Assembly: GCA_016987375.1 (NCBI GenBank)
Contig: PJRA01000216.1
Location: 124,658-164,241 of the forward strand
Source: Brachionus koreanus
Taxonomy: Eukaryota; Rotifera; Eurotatoria; Ploima; Brachionidae
Reading direction: 5' to 3'
Length of the DNA: 39,584 nucleotides
In this document: positions 24,001 to 33,551 of the stretch, in pieces
Layout: every line of letters starts with the position of its first letter
Position numbering within the stretch: position 1 is the stretch's first letter
Notes under the pieces: generated by a model
Told to the model about the DNA's origin: nothing
The model's input: only the letters and a program-made list of their open reading frames with translations
Database searches by the model: none
Position numbers and translations under genes: made by a program

Positions 24001-27000
24001 ATGTCGATGCATGATAACATGAAACTGAAAGACAGCCAACAATTGCAAATCAAAATCGATTTATTTTTAATTTATCTTTTTTTTAATTAATTTAAAAATT
24101 AAAAGAAAATTTAGAAAAAGTAAATAAATCATTATTTGATTGGTATTTTGAATTGTTTATCATGATCAATTTATCATTTTTAATTAATCTTCAAAGTTAC
24201 GGCTCTAAAATACGCAGAGGTTATCGCTAATTGAATCTAAGTTGTTGACAGGCGAATATTCCTAAGAAAAATTTTTGACTAATGGAAGGCATAAATAATT
24301 AATTAATGATAAATAAAGTTTCCGTATTCTTTGTGCTCTATTTATCGGACAGTCTTGTTCAATAATTTAAAAAAAAAATAAAGAAATAACAGATTTGACC
24401 TGAGAACATAAGGAAACAAAACCAAAAAACAAAAAGAAATTAAGTTTCTCGTCATTAAATTTGATAGTAAATTAACCTTAAGTTCAATGATAGAAGATAT
24501 TAAAGAACGTAATTCTAGGCTGAATTTAATTAAAATCTTATCAAATTAATTTTTTTTCATAGTATATGTTTTTATCTTGTATCTTGTGTCTTAGTATTAC
24601 AACTTTTTTTTTTATAGTATGACTAAGAACATTTGGCTAAAAGAAAGGACTAAACTACATTCTAAACATCCCAAATTTTATTTTTAATAAAGTTAATTTT
24701 AATAATTTTTAATATTTTTACTTTACTTTTTTCTATTTAATTTTATTTTTATTATTTTTTTTTTATTAATTTTATTTTTATTAAACAAATAAATAAATGA
24801 ATAATAGTACGATAAAAAGCGTATACAGCATAGGAAACATTGGCATAATGAATACATCGCTAAAAACAAATATCAAAACCCGCCTTTACAAGACATTCTG
24901 CCGACCAATAATCACCTATACATGCGAGGTAATCAAGCTTAACCAAATTCATTTAAAAAAAATTAAAACAAAAGATGGCAACTTGGTGAAGAAAATGTTT
25001 CGACTCTGCAAGAGATCAAGAACAACAAAACTGATGGCGGCCCTTAATATAGAACCAATGGAGAGAATATTGGTAAAGAGAAAACTGTCCTTCATAATGA
25101 GATTAGCAAACAACAAATTTACAAAAACACTAGTGAACAATATCCTAAATCAAACAAGAGATAAAGAAAATAGAACTAGCAAAAAATCCGTCATAGATTA
25201 AATGAAAACCATCCTAGAAGAAAAAGACAATTAAGAAAATATGGCAGCCTAAGCAAGTGATAGGATAAAGCTTGAAAACAAGCTAAACAAAGAAGAAAGC
25301 AAAGATGGAACGATGGAGTCAATTAGGTACCTTTTTAGAGAATCAAGTGAAAAAAAAGAAAACTCCTAGAACTACTCCTCAAATCATATTAAAATAGATT
25401 TTATTCTTACTATTTTTAATTTTCTATTTTTTCTTTTTCTTTTTTTTTTAACATCGCCCATGAGGTGTTTTCTGAATAAAATAATAATAATAATAATAAA
25501 TAATACTGGTCTTAGATTTCTCTTAAAAATTAAATTTTTTACAAATTTCTCAATTCTTAGATACAATTTAAAAAAAATATTAGTTTAAGAAGAAATATTT
25601 ATCCAATATTTCTAAAAAAAAAATAGAATTTAAAATAATATAACAAAGTGTAATTTTCAAGAACTCAATATTTAATTAAAACTGATTTTTAAATTATTTG
25701 ACTAATTTGATTTTTTCTTGCAAGAAGCTTTGTTATGCCTAATTAAATATATTTTTTATTTATTAAAAATATAATTTAGGGGGGGTTCCCAGGTTTGTCC
25801 GAATGGCTTACGCCCTCGTTTAAACCCAATTGTTTCGTAAAGATTGAGTACAAAATTATAAATATGTAGAAGAAGGAACTTAATTTATGTACAATTTGTG
25901 AGTCTGGAGAATTTATCTATAGGTGTTTCAAATCTTTTGGTTTGGTTTGCTTGTCGTGTCGACATATACGCGTGAAATTAAATATGATTTTCTAAATAAT
26001 CACTAAATATCGACTAAAATATAAATATTTTTTTTTTATTTGAATTAGTTGATTAAGCAAAGCCCATTAAAGTCTTAAATTAACTTGGGCTTCGTGATGA
26101 AAAAAATTTTCTATTCTTTCAAAATTGTCTGATTTTTTTTTACTAATCCAAAACTATTGATAATTGAAAAATAAATTAAATCAGGATTTTAAAATTGTAT
26201 TAATTTTTTAACTAAATAAATAATTTTTTTATTAGAAAAAATTTATTTTTATTCTAAACTATAAATCTATCATATGTTTATATAATAACTTAATTTATGA
26301 TTGAAAGAATTTTGTATATCCTGATTTTATCTTGCAAAAAAAATTGGGTTAAGTATATTTTTTACCGAATTTAACACATTTAGAATCAGGTTTAAGCTCA
26401 AATACATATGGTAAATCGCTAGATGAATGATTTTTTTTCATTACACTATTTTAATTTCTCATTAGAATACTTAACCTATTTCAAAGTGCAATATTAGTTA
26501 AAGAATTATCAAGTGACTAAGCGTTGGGTACAGGGTAATAATTTTTTCTTATTTATTGAATTTAGAGCCGTAAATTTTGGATGTATTTCTATAAAAAAAT
26601 TGCCTATCTTATCTAAGAAATAATTTTGTTAATCACTTGCAGCAGAATTTTGCACTGACGAACTTAGCATTAAAATTTTAGCGAGATAAAATTTTTCTTA
26701 TCATTGATTTATTTTTTTTCTATGAATGACAAGTGTTTTGGACTTAAGCAAAGAAATTAAACTTAGTTGGACAGATTTTGAAAAGATTATTGAAATAAAT
26801 CTTAGTTAAATTTATTTAGATGAGCGTTTTGTGAAGATTCTAAACACACGGCTAAGTCTTATATAAAGCCTCGGATTTAAGTTGTTGAAATCGAACAAGT
26901 ATAAACACAAAACGACTTGTTGAATGCATTAAACAAACACTGGTGAATAAATTTCATTTTTTTTCTAAATCTCGACAAAGATAAATCAATTAAATCATAA

Positions 27001-29792
27001 AGCAAAAAAAAATTACACTTGAGCCTTAATACTAATTGCAGAGAGCGAGAGAGTGAAAGAGATTGTTTGCTTACTCAGACTTGGTTGGTGATCAGAAAAA
27101 CAACTGTAACATGTTGCAATTTACTTAAAATTTGAGAAAGCAATTAATTTATCTAGAACCATAGAGCTTTCAAATGAACACTTGAATAGCTTCAAGTCCA
27201 TAATTTCTATTGTGTAATGGAAGAAATTTTTCTAGCGTCTGGTTTGCAATCTAATTTCTACTAGATCAAATATTTGAAATAAATTTCTTGCTAAAAATCT
27301 AATTATCTTTCATCAGTAAGTATCCACTTGTAATAGGATCAATTTTCTAAAATCCAATTTTGATGACAAACGTCATAAACAATGATTTATTCTTTATATA
27401 AATTACATAATTCTTATATATTGTTTGATAAACAAATTTATTTATTAGTAGTCTTTATTTTTTTAGACAAATCGATATATCAAAATTGGCTGAGCTCGTC
27501 TTAAGGCAAGCTAATTTTTCAAAGTTAGTATTCTTCTTAAGATAACTAGAATCAAAAATATTCCCTTGAACGAGTTTTTCTTATTCAAAGTAATCATTAA
27601 ATGTAAAAAAAAATTGTAAAAAAAAACATAAAAATTTTATTGAATAGTACAATTAATTAATATAATTCTAACCTTTTAAAAATTAAAATAAATGATAACA
27701 GTAACATTTAGAGTCATAAATGAAAGGTATGCATCTTTTTAAAAATTTTACCAGTCCATCACTTTCCGAAATTTTTATTCGAAAAAGAGAACTTGAACTA
27801 AAAAAAATATTGAATATTATTGAATAATGATGTTAATCATAGAAAAAAAATTAATCAATAATATCTTATCATATCTAATTCATGTTGACCAAATCTTAAC
27901 ACTAGCACAAGAAAAAAAATGAATGTTGCCTCTCTTAGTCAACCTTATCGACTCTAAGAAAGCGTTTTATAGTGTTCACAGAAAAAGTCTTAGGGTCGTA
28001 CTCAGATCTTATGGCTCCCTCAGAAGATCGTAAATCTTATAAAGCTTTTTTTAACGAGAATTTAAGTTCAAAATGCTCACCACAATAAACCTTGGCAGTT
28101 TGGAATGGAACTTAGTCCTCCCTTTCAGTCAATTGTACTTAGTTCATAAAAAAAATTTAAGAAATTTTTAAATCTGAAAAATAAATGCTGATAAAATGCT
28201 TCTATATTTTTTTCTTTGATAAAAAAAAAGCTAGTGATTCAGTTGAATATGATATAAATACTAGAAAAACTGAATTTACTTGCATCAACAAAAAACTTGA
28301 TGTATCAATTCATTTTTGACATTTTGAATGACCAAAGCCGTCTTTAAAAGAGTCAAAGTATTCCATAATGACAGCCTTTGAATATTGCGAATCTTCTAAA
28401 CTAGATTTATTGCAATTGAAAACCTAATATGAAGAGACGTTAAGTAGATCGGGCATATATTAAGAATGTCCAAAGCTAAAATCCCTAGTTTTGGATAACA
28501 AAACATAAATAGATTAGCATTAATGAAGAGAAACATAAGAAAACCAAAGATTATCTGGAAAAGAACAGTTGAAAGAAAGCAGGAAAAAAATGGGAATCGA
28601 TCAAGAGCAAAGTGGGAATTGTGGCCAAGAACAGAGTATAATGGAACAGACGTGTGGACGACAATGCTAGTAGAATATAAAAAAAAGAATGCTACTTGAT
28701 TGGAAATAAATAAAATCTTAGCTTTAAAATTTAATACAAAAAGCTAACAAAAAAAATTAGCTTGAAAGAGATTATTGTTTCAAATCAATATTTTTTTTTT
28801 TATAAAAAAATTAATTTTTTAAATGATTGATTATATATTATTATGATAGATTATTGATTAGTTGATTATTTTTCAAATTTAAAATACTTTAGATAATACT
28901 TTAGCTTGGGAATTTTAAAGGGTTAACATTTATGTACCTAATCCTATTTCTTTTTAATTTGTATATTTATTTGTACTTTGAACTTTTTTTAAAATAATCT
29001 GTTTCGAATTCTGTGCATCGAACTGTATTACTAGACTAGGAAATATTTAACTTGCTTATTGATTAAACAATGCTTTTTTATGAATAAAAAATTAAGTTAA
29101 CGAGATTTACAATCGATTAATTAATTGCAAAAAGAATTATTTTTTGTCTGGTATAAATTTATCTTAGTCAATTAATAACAAGTATAAAATAGTTCTAAAT
29201 TCTTAATTGCATCGGATCAAGTTAAATAAAATCAATTTAAATAAAAAAAGATTTGCATCACTTACTGTCTGTTACGAATCGAAAAATACGACTTGGGCGA
29301 CTCAAAATTTTACCAAAACTGTCACCAGCTAAGCATCTAAAAGAAGATATTTGGAAAAACATTTGATTTTTTGGAACTTGATTTTCTGAAACTCTTGTCT
29401 CATAGCTTAATTTTAGTGAACCATTTTTTAAAACTTCCTTGTTTGTTTCAAATACTGACGTGTTAAATGAATATTGATTTTGATCTAAAGTATCTCTCAT
29501 CCATTTAATATCAAATTTTTGCTTGAATGGACGTGATGATTCAACAAAACAATCAATGATCACATCGGTCTTGTCACTTAATTGATTGCTTGACGTCAAA
29601 AATGAATCAATAATAAAATCTTTTTGCTGATTTTCTTTAAAATAGATAGGCTGTTTGATTTCTAAATTTTCCGAAAGGAAAACTTTAATACACAATACTT
29701 TGAAAAAAATTATATTTTACTTTTTTTCAATTAAAAAAATAAAGTTTACCATTTAAAAAGCTAAATATAAAAGAAATTTTTGATCGAAACAT
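11464..29792 (-). CDS. Netrin receptor DCC/neogenin/UNC-40/Frazzled, 6 exons, 1674 aa
   Basis: This is the single-pass receptor for netrin (neogenin also binds RGM) in axon and cell guidance. Exons on the minus strand are 29792-29750, 29697-29266, 23850-23663, 21425-18740, 15707-14601 and 12032-11464. All junctions are GT-AG and the phases agree, giving 5025 nt with no internal stop. Order of parts: signal peptide (1 to about 25), Ig1 (about 40-155, C64/C136), Ig2 (165-255, C185/C244), Ig3 (277-378), Ig4 (379-468), six FN3 domains (about 500-592, 597-777, 783-875, 886-975, 986-1083 and 1085-1186), a membrane helix (about 1226-1251) and the cytoplasmic tail. The tail ends with the P3 helix EMANLEGIMKDLNAIT, which is diagnostic of DCC/neogenin. 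FN5 (WTDWHLRPDEAIVDDR, SPWSMTT) closely follows vertebrate DCC. It is longer than the roughly 1450-residue human proteins, mainly through FN3-2 and the tail. DCC and neogenin orthology cannot be separated here. Confidence 0.96.
12033..13390. other. DCC-like intron 5, proximal part, no gene seen
   Basis: AT-rich intronic sequence with no protein-like frame. The rest of the intron contains the fold-back element at 13391-13870. Confidence 0.6.
13391..13870. mobile_element. MITE/fold-back element with inverted repeats of about 110 bp
   Basis: The arm at 13391-13502 (gactaaaattagcgtaataa and onward) returns inverted at 13762-13870, with only scattered mismatches and small length changes in A runs. 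Both arms share the successive phrases tagcgtaataaaatgttatt, tatagtcaaaaatggatga and gaacatat. A further inner pair, tatggagttca (near 13573) and tgaactccata (near 13698), extends the hairpin. The roughly 480-bp unit has no coding capacity. Such long, nearly perfect arms indicate a fairly young non-autonomous DNA transposon. The superfamily could not be assigned. Confidence 0.75.
13871..14600. other. DCC-like intron 5, distal part, no gene seen
   Basis: No structure was recognised. Confidence 0.5.
14601..15707 (-). other. DCC-like exon 5: FN3-6, membrane helix, first part of the cytoplasmic tail
   Basis: FN3-6 carries YYFKIQARNS, identical to vertebrate DCC in that stretch. The helix is near WVITACISALFLIVVILVAV and is followed by CKKTQPKSK. 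The cytoplasmic part is rich in Asn, Gln, Ser and Met with a Gln/His tract (QPQQQHQ). Donor C|GTAAGT, phase 1. Confidence 0.93.
15708..16335. other. DCC-like intron 4, proximal part with a GC-richer island at 16085-16160
   Basis: Mostly AT-rich. The island (cctacacaaggtccgaagac, then gggtcgagtgtcccc) stands out in base content and may be a fragment of a dispersed repeat or a degraded pol III-type sequence. It has no second copy in this window. Confidence 0.4.
16336..17556 (+). mobile_element. Tc1/mariner (IS630) element, nearly complete, 1221 bp
   Basis: Terminal inverted repeats start acgggtgaggcataagtaaa at the left and acgggtgaggcataattaaa at the right (minus strand). They match over about 34 bp with two or three mismatches, and both ends are flanked by TA (16334-16335 and 17557-17558), the expected target duplication. 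The size and single ORF fit the superfamily. It lies in intron 4 of the DCC-like gene, in antisense orientation. Confidence 0.88.
16522..17408 (+). pseudogene. Mariner-type transposase, inactivated by one frameshift and one stop
   Basis: The N-terminal half (16522-16701) carries a helix-turn-helix (SDLVAYFTKQGIARSTIYNS, then a TGRPSTW hook). A frameshift near 16700 and a TGA at about 16767 interrupt the second helix-turn-helix (TGVSQRRLARKFSVHQRTVG). From 16782 the frame is open to the stop at 17408 and contains the catalytic acids: D in LILDEEKFLTFSGDN, D in VFWPDLASAHYS and E in QARPIENFWG. I count 36 residues between the last two. The ending YEGGWQASTEEQLISRI is typical of this group. Only two lesions indicate recent activity. 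Confidence 0.85.
17557..18739. other. DCC-like intron 4, distal part, no gene seen
   Basis: AT-rich. The 63-codon frame at 17796-17987 is Phe/Lys/Ile-rich low-complexity sequence and is not called. Confidence 0.5.
18740..21425 (-). other. DCC-like exon 4: Ig2 end, Ig3, Ig4 and five FN3 domains in one 2.7-kb exon
   Basis: Starts at AAC after an AAAG acceptor (21426-21427), so coding begins 42 nt upstream of the first methionine codon, and ends in TCAG|GTAGCT in phase 1. The next exon completes HNSGGYIIYY of FN3-6. In vertebrates this region is split over many exons, so introns have been lost here or the gene is ancestrally compact. FN3-2 holds an acidic insert (see findings). Confidence 0.92.
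21839..22860 (+). mobile_element. LINE family A, copy 2: reverse transcriptase palm to C-terminus
   Basis: Translated on plus: FDISKAFDKVWHEGIISKL (near 21950-22005), KLSAGVPQESVISPLLFS (near 22105-22160) and, after a one-base frame change, LLFADDLVTFF (near 22197-22230). A 197-codon open frame (22262-22855) then holds EIKFLGIKFDSKLTFSSM, RCNSRLNLIKILSNKKWG and LYKSLIGSILDYSFPCLNS. These are the successive RT boxes of jockey/I/CR1-group non-LTR elements with an FADD active site. GVPQE in place of the usual GVPQG, a TAG near 22034 and the frameshift show it is dead. The 3' part after YVRA differs from copies 1 and 3. Confidence 0.85.
22861..23200. other. DCC-like intron 3 between LINE and SINE, no gene seen
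   Basis: AT-rich; nothing recognised. Confidence 0.5.
23201..23520 (-). mobile_element. Full-length tRNA-derived SINE with 11-bp target-site duplication
   Basis: On the minus strand the element starts at about 23505 with gcccgtatagctgag. A pol III box A-like tagctgagcag and a box B-like gggtttaaaaccc about 35 nt later form a tRNA-like head, followed by a unique body of about 200 nt and a short A-rich end (tttttttt at 23212-23219 on plus). It is flanked by atttaaccaac (23201-23211) and atttaaacaac (23510-23520), a direct repeat with one mismatch. A second copy occurs at 39443-39584 with about 90 % identity over 140 nt. The surrounding intron belongs to the DCC-like gene and the SINE is in the sense orientation. 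Confidence 0.85.
23663..23850 (-). other. DCC-like exon 3: first half of Ig domain 2
   Basis: Follows the acceptor TTTTTTCTAG and reads GDDSNKFLRQPQNTSINVG, then LLLRC and YEWFKDNN. It ends in GAAACA before GTAATT, phase 0. The second half of the fold (YKDGSLEI, SDSGWYHC) begins exon 4. The open frame continues a few codons into the intron without biological meaning. Confidence 0.9.
23900..24020 (-). other. Candidate alternative first exon with its own signal peptide (DCC-like gene)
   Basis: A minus-strand frame starts at ATG 24020 or 24002 and reads MTFKLLTIILCFYVCLNNA, then ENLFYSKNLFVKSHL. The first part is a textbook signal peptide with a likely cleavage site near the LNNA/E junction. 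It reaches a donor CTAG|GTACCA at 23900 in phase 1, the same phase as the end of exon 2. Splicing to the exon at 23850 removes a 49-bp intron, the size of the other short introns here, and gives SHLGGDDSNKF, leading into Ig2. The result would be a receptor without Ig1. The donor GTACCA is not ideal. No transcript evidence is available. Confidence 0.5.
24427..24546 (+). mobile_element. LINE family A, copy 4: 40-codon RT fragment
   Basis: Reads QKEIKFLVIKFDSKLTLSSM, then IEDIKERNSRLNLIKILSN. This is nearly the same as the matching part of copy 2 at about 22410-22530 but with one codon deleted and a stop after LSN. It is a short fragment flanked by unrelated DNA, still inside the large DCC-like intron 2. 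Confidence 0.8.
24790..25500 (+). mobile_element. LINE family B: RT C-terminal end, 3' UTR and (TAA)n tail
   Basis: A 134-codon frame (24797-25201) contains LKTNIKTRLYKTFCRPIITY, MFRLCKRSRTTKLMAALNI and RKLSFIMRLANNKFTKTLVN. This order matches the end of a LINE reverse transcriptase: the KxxxYKTxxRPxxxY region and then a C-terminal helical part. Degraded coding continues to about 25370. The element then ends in a block near 25450-25475 (catcgcccatgaggtgtttt) and a (taa)n microsatellite at 25482-25500. It differs from family A in sequence and tail. It is 5'-truncated. Confidence 0.7.
25501..27878. other. DCC-like intron 2, central part, mostly featureless
   Basis: No gene seen. A GC-richer island at 25779-25845 (gtccgaatggcttacgccct, then cgtttaaaccc) has weak box A/box B-like phrases. 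A 7-bp inverted repeat aagccca/tgggctt lies at about 26062-26093. Neither supports a definite call. Confidence 0.5.
27879..28701 (+). mobile_element. LINE family C (RTE-like), decayed
   Basis: An RT part at 27879-28040 reads DQILTLAQ, then after a frame change LVNLIDSKKAFYSVHRKSL and LRSYGSL, matching the FIDFKKAFDSV box. The C-terminal part at about 28440-28700 reads IGHILRMSKAKIP, KPKIIWKRTVERKQEKNG, RSRAKWELW and VWTTMLV. It matches the common ending GHxLRM, GRPKxxWRRTVExxxxxxG, WRxLV of RTE-like and related LINEs. Many stops and frame changes show it is old. Repeat R copy 2 interrupts it at 28086-28140. Confidence 0.65.
28086..28140. repeat. Dispersed repeat R, copy 2
   Basis: ccttggcagtttggaatgga followed by acttagtcctccctttcagt matches copy 1 (3085-3128) with few differences. 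It sits between the RT part and the C-terminal part of LINE C, so it was either inserted there or is part of a composite. Confidence 0.55.
29266..29697 (-). other. DCC-like exon 2: Ig domain 1
   Basis: Encodes an Ig fold with DVIIDCFVESS, IKWMRD, a VLKNGSLKL strand and FRCLAGDSFGKILSR. The last matches the LGDSGSIISR end of vertebrate DCC Ig1. It ends at A|GTAAGTG in phase 1 and joins the exon at 23850 across a 5.4-kb intron. Confidence 0.9.
29750..29792 (-). other. DCC-like exon 1: start codon and signal peptide
   Basis: ATG at 29792-29790 begins MFRSKISFIFSFLN and then joins exon 2 to continue VLCIKVFLSEN: a basic start, a hydrophobic core and then a polar region, as in a secretory signal. 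The donor is G|GTAAAC in phase 1, and the intron is 52 bp. The short exon would be missed by open-frame scans. Confidence 0.8.
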
Positions 29793-30661
29793 TTTCCAAG
29801 CTAGATTTTCATTTTAATTTTTTTAGGTTGTTTTAAGTACACTAGTCACAGTGTCTTATCTACAATATCTAAAAACAAAATGAATTAATGATTACTTTCA
29901 AATAGAAAATCTTTGATCTTCGGTTAAAATAAAGTCAATTAAAAAAAAATGATTTATGTTTTTTTTATCAATGTTTAAAATTTATTTCATGTACATTTTC
30001 AAAATATCCGCTTGAAATAAAACAATCTTCATTTTTTAAAACTCAAATTAATTCTCCTTTAACTTTAAACTTAAAATTTGAATAAATAGCTTTCAGAATT
30101 AAGTTTAATAAAATTTATTTTGTTTTTTTTTTGTTGTTGTTCTAAATTTTAAGTTGATTAACGAGATTAAAATTGAAAATTGAAATTGATTTAAAACTAG
30201 ACTAATTAATTGTTTCTTAACAATTTGAAAAAATACTCATATTCTTATTATTTTATTTTATTTTATAAATTGAATTTAAATTGATTCGAAAAAAAAATTT
30301 ATTAAAAACTCAATTTATCAAAATTCAAAGCTAATAAGATAATATTTATTTAAGTTTAAGTTCCATGGCAGGAGAAAAGAATCATTAAGTTAAAGAGAAA
30401 ATTTAAAATAAAAAATCTAATCAACTCGATTCATATTTAACAAATTTTTTCAATTTTGAGACAAATGTCTTCACCTAATACTGAGATCTACTTTTAGTTA
30501 AACATTTATAAGTTTATACAAATTAAAAAAAATTACTTAATTCATTCAAGTATGAGAGTATTAAACGTTTTATTGAGAAGAAGAATAATTATTGTTTTGA
30601 GAAATAAATCTAATTGTATAATAATTATTATAAAAGAAAAGAGAAATGGTTTTAAAGGCTA
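29793..30661. other. Upstream region of the DCC-like gene, no gene seen
   Basis: AT-rich; it should contain the main promoter. No TATA-like element can be distinguished from background in this composition. Confidence 0.5.
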
Positions 30662-31030
30662 GTTTATATAGATGCTGGCTCGCGAGGACAAATTATTGGC
30701 ACTATTGCGAAATTTTCTGAGAAACTTCTGTAAAAAGCTATTATGGTAGGCAGTCTTGTTTACTATTTTACTATTTTGTCTTCATAGTCTAATAAATCGA
30801 TAATTTTTTTTCTTTGTAATTCAGTTGTGTACAAAAGGATACTGAAAGTATATTGAATCTACTTTGTATAAAGCAATATTCCTTACAAATCGAACTTCTC
30901 ATCATTTTGTGTTTTGAATGAATCTGACCAACTGATTCTAATTTAAGTGCCTCATTTAAAGGAGTAACGTGAATAATTTTGTTTAAACCAAGAATTTTTT
31001 TTAAGAGTAAATCCAGTCTAATTCATTTAA
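30662..31030 (-). mobile_element. LINE C-terminal fragment on the minus strand
   Basis: A minus-strand frame reads RLDLLLKKILGLNKIIHVTP, LNEALKLESVGQIHSKHKMM and RSSICKEYCFIQSRF. An 8-bp tandem duplication (atagtaaa twice, near 30755-30770) then shifts the frame, and the translation continues NKTAYHNSFLQKFLRKFRN to SSRASIYIN and a stop. The LKKILGLNxxxHxTPLxEAL phrase resembles the post-RT region of jockey/R4-type LINEs. With one small lesion it is fairly young, but only the end of the protein is present. It has no methionine start and is therefore easy to miss. Confidence 0.5.
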
Positions 31031-33540
31031 TAAACTGTTTGATATATGTTTATTGTCAAGTAAGTGTCAAAAGAACGAATATTACTATATACAACTTTAT
31101 TTAAGAATAAATGTTAAGAACAAAAATTTTTTAAAATCTAAATTCCAAATTCACGTTTTTCTACTTGATTTGAACTTGATTTATGACTTTTGGAATTAAA
31201 TCAAGCAACAATTTCGTTTGATATATGATCTTTGAAAAATAGATACAATTTAATTAATTCACATTTTTTGCTATTAAAAAATATACATTTAAATATTAAA
31301 AAAGATCTTTCTTGGTATTTTAGTAAAATTTTTTATAATATTTTTCATTTGGCTATGATTAATAAACATTTAAAAAACACGTCCCAAAAGTAAAAAGAAA
31401 TTAATATTTTTTTTAGTTTGTGAATGAATAAATAAAAATTCATTCAATTTTAAAGTGATTGATTTTTTAATCGAATAATTCATAAGCCAAAGGTTTCATC
31501 TAATCTATTTTAAGGTTTCTATCCGTTTATATTATAACAAATAATTAAATTTGTTTAGTTTCATATTTCTTGAGTCTATTAAAATAATTTCATACTAAAT
31601 CTTTTTCTCGATTTACTAAAAAAAATTAATACAAGTCGCTCTGAAAATTGAAATTAAAAAAACATTATAAAAAATTAGTCGTCTTTTTAAGTTTTCAAAA
31701 TCACTAGTGCCGTTTTAAATTCTATAACTCTCTATACTTAATCTTTTTATTGAAATACTAAAAAAGATAAACTACAAATATTTAAATTAAATTTTAGGAT
31801 TCAAATTTGTTCTATTTAATAAACTCATTTCGCGAAATATTTTCAGATATATATCAAAATTTTGAATTATAAAAATTTAAATTTTTAAACTTATTTAGGT
31901 TTTTTTTTTTTTTAAATTTTTTGTTGAACTCTTTTTCTGATAATTTTTCTACCTCAAAATAGAAAAGCATGTGTTAGCTTGTTTTTTTACTCCTGCAGTT
32001 TGGAACTTATCTTGATCGTTCCTTTCAATCGCATGAGAAAAATAATTAATTTAATTTGTAGAAATTATAAAAAAAAACTTGGGATATTGGTTTATTAGTT
32101 TATAAAAATTTTAAAGAAAAACATTTTTTTGAATGTTTTATCTAAACTTTAAAATTAGGTAGAACAAAATTTTAATTTGTATGCAACCCTACATTAGAAT
32201 AAACTTTTTCGCATTTCAATGATCAAAATTAGTCATATTTCTTTTACCGTTTATTAAAAACTATTTTTTTTATTAGCCAAATTGACTTATACTTTATATT
32301 TGTTAGTTTGAGTGTCGAAACAATCGAAAGTACTTTTATTAATATAAACATCAATGATAAATAAGATATAAATTTCAAACTAAGCTGATATACTCTTAAA
32401 AAATAATGAAAAACAAAAAATTGTTTTTATTTTTATGAAAAAAAATTTCACTAAAAATAGATTATTTTTAAATCTTAATTTAGCAAATATTTACATTACT
32501 TAGTTAAACTAGGCTAGAGAAAAAAACTTGTAAAATTTAAATGTATCAATTAATCATCAAAATAAAAATTCTCTTCTAAATAATTATTTAGTATGGACGC
32601 CAATATTAAAAACAAAATTAATTTCTGAAAAAAATTATACAATAAAACGTCTTTTGGCTTTTATTGTTTTATTAAAATAATTTCCAATAATTAATTAAAA
32701 ATATCTTCACTAAAATAAATTACAACTATTAATTTTTTAGTTTATATTTAGATCTTGGCGTTATTTAACGATTTTGGTCAACATCGGTTCAATGAAGAAT
32801 ATTCGTTTTTTACTGAACCTAAAAAAAATCAATAATCAATCATTATTCATTTTTTATTATTATTTGTTTGCGAATGTTGATTTAAGACCATGAATAGACA
32901 TATGGCTACTATGCATTAAGAACTAAGTGAACACATGTACTCGAATAGATGAAATAACACGAGCATGTGAGGTCAGTCAGTTTGTATATCCAGATAATAA
33001 AGATTTTTATTTGCTTGTCTATGATTGTATTCCGCTCAAAGTACTATTTAGTTGAGAAAATAAGCTTTTATTATTTTTTTATTTTATTTGCTTAATTTCT
33101 TTGAGTTAAATAGAAAAAACTTTTTAGTCTTTTTGTTATTAATTATAAATAAATTAATTAATATTGTTATAAAATTGATTTTATTTGCAACAATCATTCA
33201 ACACATAATTAAAGCTATTTGACAAAAAATAATTTTTTTTGCAATTAAAACTAAAAGAGTTTTGGCTAAATCGATAGTTTCTAAGTCGATCGATTTAATT
33301 AAGCAATGGAATATGTAATAACACATGAAATAATTCAATTTTAAGTGAATAAAGTAAATTTTGCATGATAATTTATTGCAATAAACACTTAAAAAGCTAG
33401 ATAATTAAAATTCATCTTATTCAAGTATATTTAAGTAATATTTGGCAATTATTTATAAATAAAAACATAAAAAGTAGAGAAAAATGAAAAATAATTATCG
33501 TAGTTAAAAATTAAATTAAAATTTAGTTAGACTTTCTTTT
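31031..33540. other. AT-rich spacer with repeat R copy 3
   Basis: No gene seen. A diverged repeat R copy lies at 31990-32033 (cctgcagtttggaacttatc, then gttcctttcaatcgcatgag). The patch at 32880-33000 is less AT-rich but has no usable frame. Confidence 0.5.
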
Positions 33541-33551
33541 TATTTTTTTTT

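Noticed and set aside
25384..25566. 60-codon minus-strand frame rich in Lys/Arg/Ile
   Set aside because: Translation of the LINE B tail and (TAA)n microsatellite on the wrong strand.
29258..29695. Considered a separate Ig-domain gene upstream of the receptor
   Set aside because: Its GDSFGKILSR end matches DCC Ig1, its donor phase fits the Ig2 exon, and a signal-peptide exon precedes it, so it is the start of the same gene.
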